NCBI GenBank assembly: GCA_026386995.1
Contig: JAPLMO010000471.1
Coordinates: 1-17,893 of the forward strand
Direction: 5' to 3'
DNA length: 17,893 bases
From: Planctomycetota bacterium
GTDB taxonomy: Bacteria > Planctomycetota > Phycisphaerae > FEN-1346
The position numbers and the translations under genes are program-made. The notes under the pieces are model-generated. The model was not told where the DNA came from, searched no databases, and saw nothing but the letters and a program-made list of their open reading frames with translations. The first letter of the stretch is position 1; each line of letters opens with the position of its first letter. Shown piece by piece: positions 14,176 to 17,893 of the stretch.

Positions 14176-15162
14176 TCACCGCCAGCAGCATTTTTTGTAC
14201 TTCTTGCCGCTGCCGCATGGGCAGGGATCGTTGCGCCCGGCCTTCTTCACCGGCTGGAGGGGCAAGAACGGGCCGTCGGGCACAACGTCATCCAGGTCGT
14301 CCGGGTAGTCCGCGTCGTCCGGTTCTTCCCAATGGTCTTCCGGCAGAAGGGGCCGGCCGAACAACCTCTCGGCCGCAGCCTCAAACTTCGCCTGAAGGTC
14401 GGGAGGGAGAAAAGACGTTTTTCGCGCGGCCAGTTCTTTCGGGACGAGCCCAAGGCCCTCCACACCCAGTTCCTTGCGCACAGTCTCCCAGCACCCGCAC
14501 ACCATGGTGTCAACACGGTCGGCGGCGTGTGCCCGCTCGATCAACTCCGCGGCCTCGGCGGCCTTCAAATCCAGGAGATCGGCGACGAGGAGGCCGTTGA
14601 ACGTCTCGTCGGACTGCTCGAACTTCGACAACGCCTCGCACAGCATCTTCACCACGTCATCGCGGACCTGGTCGTGGCGCCTCGCCAGTTCCTTCAGGCC
14701 CCCGGAAGCGATGGTGCGGGGATAGACGCCGTGCCGATCATCCAGCAGGTAATCGCGGAGCGGGGCCGTCGACGCCGGGCCGATCCATGCGAAGACGTGC
14801 GGAAACTCGTCCAAATACCAATCGTCGTTGAGTCCGTCCAGCGGGTCCATCATCTCAAGCAGCGGGCCGATCGCCTCCGCGGCGCGCAACTGGGCCAGGC
14901 CACGCCAGGCATGAATCGGCGCGTAGCCCGACACGTCGTTCTCGTCTTCCGGCCAGTCGAACGGCTCCGCCCACTGCCGCGCGATCGCCAGCAGTTCCGG
15001 CACGTCGGCGGCCGTCAGGGCGAGTGCCGCGATGTAGTCGATCTCGCCGGTTGTCCACTGCCACATGCCGTGCGGATCGCCGAAGCGCTCCAGGCGCCCT
15101 CGCAGGGTTTCGGCTCCGCCGGCGCCGCTCACGGGGTCGGCTTGCGAGTTCTCAGCACACAT
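14176..15162 (-). CDS. DUF1186-like protein with C-terminal SEC-C zinc motif
   Basis: 328 residues from the ATG at 15162, which has a GGAGGAG site directly upstream. The body is helical and repeat-like, with [23 protein letters not shown] and the DUF1186-type segment [16 protein letters not shown]. The C-terminus carries the SEC-C signature [13 protein letters not shown] (C314, C316, C325, C326), the zinc motif also found at the end of SecA. A highly acidic linker (about 277-300) separates the two parts. SEC-C motifs mediate protein or ribosome/SecB-type contacts, and the role of the body is unknown. It is convergent with the PIN operon and divergent from GH15. DUF1186 assignment is from memory of the family pattern. 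Confidence 0.75.
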   Translation of the reverse strand: MCAENSQADPVSGAGGAETLRGRLERFGDPHGMWQWTTGEIDYIAALALTAADVPELLAIARQWAEPFDWPEDENDVSGYAPIHAWRGLAQLRAAEAIGPLLEMMDPLDGLNDDWYLDEFPHVFAWIGPASTAPLRDYLLDDRHGVYPRTIASGGLKELARRHDQVRDDVVKMLCEALSKFEQSDETFNGLLVADLLDLKAAEAAELIERAHAADRVDTMVCGCWETVRKELGVEGLGLVPKELAARKTSFLPPDLQAKFEAAAERLFGRPLLPEDHWEEPDDADYPDDLDDVVPDGPFLPLQPVKKAGRNDPCPCGSGKKYKKCCWR

Positions 15163-15223
15163 GTCTCCTCCGGATTACAGGGTTCAATCGGGGCGTCCGC
15201 GAGCCCCGCCCCCGCGCGCGTTG

Positions 15224-15251
15224 ATTATCGCGATTCCCCGGCCAACTGCAA
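15224..15251 (-). promoter_or_regulatory. Possible promoter for the SEC-C gene
   Basis: On the minus strand TTGCAG (15251-15246) and GATAAT (15229-15224) are separated by 16 bases, leaving a leader of about 55 bases to the ATG at 15162. Confidence 0.4.
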
Positions 15252-15298
15252 GTCGGCGGCAGCGTCCAGGCTATTGCTGACGCGGGCGCCGAGATTCC

Positions 15299-15326
15299 GC
15301 GCGGCGGGTCGGGAGACCCGCCGCGC
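15299..15326. repeat. Perfect 12-bp hairpin
   Basis: GCGCGGCGGGTC (15299-15310) pairs fully with GACCCGCCGCGC (15315-15326) around a GGGA loop. It lies between the divergent SEC-C and GH15 genes. No T-tract follows on either strand, so it is more likely a palindromic repeat than a terminator. Confidence 0.65.
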
Positions 15327-15363
15327 ATAGGGCTACCGGCAGGCGTGCAATGCCCTGACGGCC

Positions 15364-15426
15364 TTCACTTTTCTCTTTTCACTCTGCACTCTTCACTCTG
15401 CATTCTGCACTCCGCACTCCGCACTA
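15364..15426. repeat. Heptamer tandem repeat (nine 7-base units)
   Basis: Consecutive 7-mers TTCACTT, TTCTCTT, TTCACTC, TGCACTC, TTCACTC, TGCATTC, TGCACTC, CGCACTC and CGCACTA follow the consensus YKCACTC. They end 4 bases before the -35 of the GH15 promoter. This resembles the short tandemly repeated heptamers known from cyanobacteria and other large bacterial genomes. The strand is C/T-rich and purine-free over long stretches. Confidence 0.75.
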
Positions 15427-15430
15427 ACAA

Positions 15431-15459
15431 TTGCATCCCCCAGCGCCGCGGCCTATAAT
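15431..15459 (+). promoter_or_regulatory. Promoter for the GH15-ferredoxin gene
   Basis: TTGCAT (15431-15436) and a perfect TATAAT (15454-15459) are 17 bases apart. The leader to GTG 15496 is about 30 bases and includes the ribosome-binding site GGGAGGG at 15484-15490. Confidence 0.65.
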
Positions 15460-15495
15460 TTCAAGCGCGGGTGTTGTCAGAACGGGAGGGCCAGG

Positions 15496-17835
15496 GTGCC
15501 TCGCGATATCCCTGTCGGAAACGGCAACTTCCTTATTTGCTTTGATTCCGACTACCAGATTCGGGACGTGTACTTCCCCTACGTGGGCCAGGAGAACCAC
15601 GCCGGCTGGGGGCCCTGCCGCTTCGGCGTCTGGACCGAGGGACATCTGGTCTGGACCTCCGACCCGGGATGGCAGAAGTCGCTGAAGTACCTCAAGGAAA
15701 CCCTGGTCACCGACGTGTCGCTGGTCGACGACAGCCTGAAGGTGCGATTGCAGTGCAGCGACGCCGTAGACTTCAACCGCAACGTCTTCGTCAAGCGCAT
15801 CGAGGTGACGAACCTTTCGGACCGCCGCCGCGAAATCCGCCTCTTCCTCCAGCAGGACCTCTCGATGTACGGCACGAAGGTGGGCGACACGGCCTACTAC
15901 GATCCGCGTCTCTCGGCCGTCGTGCACTACCGCGGGGCACGGTACATGCTGGCCACGTTCTCGCGCAAGGCACCCGACGGCGCCGACAAACACGGCGTGG
16001 ACATGTTCGCCACCGGCACGTGCGGCTTCCGCGGGGCCGAGGGCACCTGGCGCGACGCCGAGGACGGCGCCCTGGGGGGCAACCCCATCAGCCAGGGGGC
16101 CGTCGATTCGACGATCGGCCTTCAGGTGACGCTCGACCCCGGCGCCTCCGAAACGGTCTACTACTACATCGCCGCCGCCCAGTCATACGACGAACTCCAC
16201 AAGTTGCAGCAGATCGTCAAGGCCCGCTCGCCGGCAGGGATGCTCGAGCGGACCATCGGCTACTGGCGGGCCTGGGTCAACGGGCCGGCGCACAACTTCG
16301 GGAACCTTCCGCCAAAGGTCCAGGAACTGTTCAAGCGCAGCCTCCTCGTCGTCCGCAGCCAGATCGACAACCGCGGCGCCATCATCGCCGCCAACGATTC
16401 CGACGTCATGCAGTTCTCGCGCGACACTTACTCCTACATGTGGCCGCGCGACGGCGCCCTGGTGTGCCACGCGCTCGACCTGGCGGGCTTTCCCGACATC
16501 ACCCGCCGCTTCTACGTCTGGTGCCGCGACGTCCTGACCGAGGACGGCTACCTCCTCCACAAGTACAACCCCGACGGCACGCCCGCCTCTTCCTGGCACC
16601 CGTGGATGGTCGACGGCAAGGAGCGGCTGCCCATCCAGGAAGACCAGACGGCGCTGGTTCTGTGGGCGCTGTGGCGGCACTTCTGGATTTACCGCGACGT
16701 GGAGTTCGTCCGGCCGCTCTACCATTCACTGGTTTGCAAGGCCGCCGATTTCATGGTGAAGTTCCGCGACGGCGAGACGCACCTGCCGCTGCCCTCCTAC
16801 GACCTCTGGGAAGAGCGGTACGGCGTCCACACGTACACGTGCTCGACGGTGTACGGCGGGCTGATGGCGGCCCGCAACTTCGCCCAGACGTTCAGCGACC
16901 ACGAGCGGACCCGGCGGTACGGCCAGGCGGCCATCGAGGTTCGCGACGCCATGGCCAAGCACCTCTGGAGCGAGAGCCTCCAGCGGTTCGTCCGGCGCCT
17001 CGTGCCCGCCGATTCCGGCCGCTGGGAGGTCGATTCCACCATCGACGCCAGCCTGTTTGCGATCTTCAAGTTCCACCCCTTCGAGGCCAGCGACCCGCGC
17101 GTCGTCTCCACTATGGACGCCGTCTCCAAGAATCTCTGGGTCAACACCCCCGTGGGCGGCATCGCGCGGTACCAGAACGACACGTACCACCGCGTCTCAA
17201 GCGACAAGCAGGCTGTTCCCGGCAATCCGTGGTTCGTCTGCACGATGTGGCTGGCCGATTACCTGACCGCCAAGGGATCGACCGTCGAGGCGCTGAAGGA
17301 AGCCGTGCCGATCTTCGAATGGGCCGTCAGCCACGCCCTGCCCTCCGGCGTCCTGGCCGAGCAGGTGGACCCCTACACCAACAAGCCGCTTTCGGTCAGC
17401 CCCCTGACGTGGAGCCACGGCACGCTGGTCCTCTCGCTCATGGAGTACCTCCAGAAACTGGAGGACCTGCACCGGTGCCCGACGTGCGGCCGGAGCGTCT
17501 TCCGGATAGACCGCGGCGGGCGACACCAGATCCGCAGCCATTCCTGGCTGGAGGCCCACCAGGTCTCCGAAGCCGACGAGCAGACGCCCGACCTGGTGAC
17601 CGTTGCCACGTTCAACGACGACGGCCGGCGGGTCACGCTGTCGTTGAACTCCCGCGACTGCGTGGGTTGCGGCGTGTGCCTGGCCCGGTGCCAGCCGAAG
17701 ATATTCGAGATGTGCAACGATAAGTCTCTCATCAGCGTCCGGCGCCTCGCCGCCTGCACGCTTTGCCGCGAATGCCAGACGTATTGCCCGATCGGGGCGA
17801 TCCAGGTGAACGTGGAGCCCGCGCCGAACAAGTGA
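15496..17835 (+). CDS. GH15 glucoamylase-like enzyme fused to a 2[4Fe-4S] ferredoxin domain
   Basis: 779 residues from GTG 15496, with GGGAGGG 5 bases upstream. Residues 1-270 form the N-terminal beta-sandwich usual in bacterial GH15 (GNGNFLICFDSDYQIRDVYFP). Residues about 285-655 are the (alpha/alpha)6 barrel, with general acid E439 in DLWEER and base E622 in LAEQ followed by PLTWSHG. A CPTC knuckle follows (C661, C664). Then comes a bacterial-type ferredoxin domain: C722, C725, C728, C732 and C754, C757, C760, C764, the last followed by Pro as in classical clusters. GH15 enzymes release beta-glucose from alpha-glucan ends. With no signal peptide, the substrate would be cytosolic glycogen or GH57 products. 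Ferredoxin domains are not part of ordinary GH15 proteins, so a redox-sensing or electron-transfer role is inferred. Frame and composition are continuous across the junction. Confidence 0.88.
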   Translation: MPRDIPVGNGNFLICFDSDYQIRDVYFPYVGQENHAGWGPCRFGVWTEGHLVWTSDPGWQKSLKYLKETLVTDVSLVDDSLKVRLQCSDAVDFNRNVFVKRIEVTNLSDRRREIRLFLQQDLSMYGTKVGDTAYYDPRLSAVVHYRGARYMLATFSRKAPDGADKHGVDMFATGTCGFRGAEGTWRDAEDGALGGNPISQGAVDSTIGLQVTLDPGASETVYYYIAAAQSYDELHKLQQIVKARSPAGMLERTIGYWRAWVNGPAHNFGNLPPKVQELFKRSLLVVRSQIDNRGAIIAANDSDVMQFSRDTYSYMWPRDGALVCHALDLAGFPDITRRFYVWCRDVLTEDGYLLHKYNPDGTPASSWHPWMVDGKERLPIQEDQTALVLWALWRHFWIYRDVEFVRPLYHSLVCKAADFMVKFRDGETHLPLPSYDLWEERYGVHTYTCSTVYGGLMAARNFAQTFSDHERTRRYGQAAIEVRDAMAKHLWSESLQRFVRRLVPADSGRWEVDSTIDASLFAIFKFHPFEASDPRVVSTMDAVSKNLWVNTPVGGIARYQNDTYHRVSSDKQAVPGNPWFVCTMWLADYLTAKGSTVEALKEAVPIFEWAVSHALPSGVLAEQVDPYTNKPLSVSPLTWSHGTLVLSLMEYLQKLEDLHRCPTCGRSVFRIDRGGRHQIRSHSWLEAHQVSEADEQTPDLVTVATFNDDGRRVTLSLNSRDCVGCGVCLARCQPKIFEMCNDKSLISVRRLAACTLCRECQTYCPIGAIQVNVEPAPNK

Positions 17836-17854
17836 GGAACCAGCCGGAGTAAGT

Positions 17855-17884
17855 CGCGCGGTGGGCAGTCTTGCCCACCGCGCG
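17855..17884 (+). terminator. Terminator-like hairpin after GH15
   Basis: CGCGCGGTGGGCA (17855-17867) pairs perfectly with TGCCCACCGCGCG (17872-17884) around a GTCT loop, 20 bases after the stop codon. The window ends before a T-tract could be seen, so it may instead be another dispersed palindrome. Confidence 0.45.
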
Positions 17885-17893
17885 GCGGGCAAG

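Noticed and set aside
15364..15426. CRISPR array
   Set aside because: The units are 7 bases with no spacers and no cas genes are present. It is a tandem heptamer repeat.

Overview
The window is GC-rich chromosomal DNA (coding regions with strong G/C third positions) from what looks like a Planctomycetes-type bacterium, possibly an uncultured Phycisphaerae-like lineage. This is an inference from gene content: an MFS protein fused to HEAT repeats, a GH57/glycogen-synthase/GH15 set, DUF1186-SEC-C, PHP metallohydrolase, many small toxin-antitoxin-like genes, and abundant short palindromic and heptameric intergenic repeats. There are no rRNA or tRNA genes, no CRISPR array and no complete transposase gene. 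Several convincing sigma70-like promoters can be read (for example TTGACA-18-TACAAT and TTGCAT-17-TATAAT).

Layout. 1-1088: the 3' part of a PHP/CehA-McbA-like metallohydrolase cut by the window edge. 1126-1601: a promoter and a hicB-hicA toxin-antitoxin pair. 1674-5872 (minus strand): an MFS transporter with a C-terminal HEAT-repeat domain, then the CCA-adding tRNA nucleotidyltransferase. 5873-6900: about 1 kb without a credible gene, packed with direct repeats, hairpins and inverted-repeat elements. 6901-7998 (minus): a hypothetical protein and a membrane-anchored protein made of five short beta-type repeats. 8275-17835: mostly plus strand. A radical SAM/SPASM enzyme comes first, then a glycogen-synthase-like GT-B glycosyltransferase, a four-helix-bundle (S23/IVP-type) gene inside a perfect 35-bp inverted-repeat cassette, a GH57 alpha-amylase, an orphan HicB-like protein, a second degraded GH57 3' end, a PIN-domain protein with a small partner, a DUF1186-SEC-C protein (minus strand), and finally a GH15 glucoamylase-like enzyme fused to a zinc-knuckle-like CxxC and a 2[4Fe-4S] ferredoxin domain.

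How the genes fit together. The glycosyltransferase, GH57 and GH15 enzymes have no signal peptides and carry their catalytic residues, so they plausibly form a cytosolic glycogen/alpha-glucan synthesis, remodelling and breakdown set. Without the inverted-repeat cassette the glycosyltransferase and GH57 genes would be only about 25 nt apart, so the cassette appears to have entered an operon junction.

Most unusual points: the GH15-ferredoxin fusion, which suggests a redox link to glucan mobilisation; the four-helix-bundle cassette with heptamer-built terminal inverted repeats; the relic second GH57 C-terminus behind an orphan hicB; and the MFS-HEAT protein whose HEAT module arose by an internal duplication of about 113 residues.
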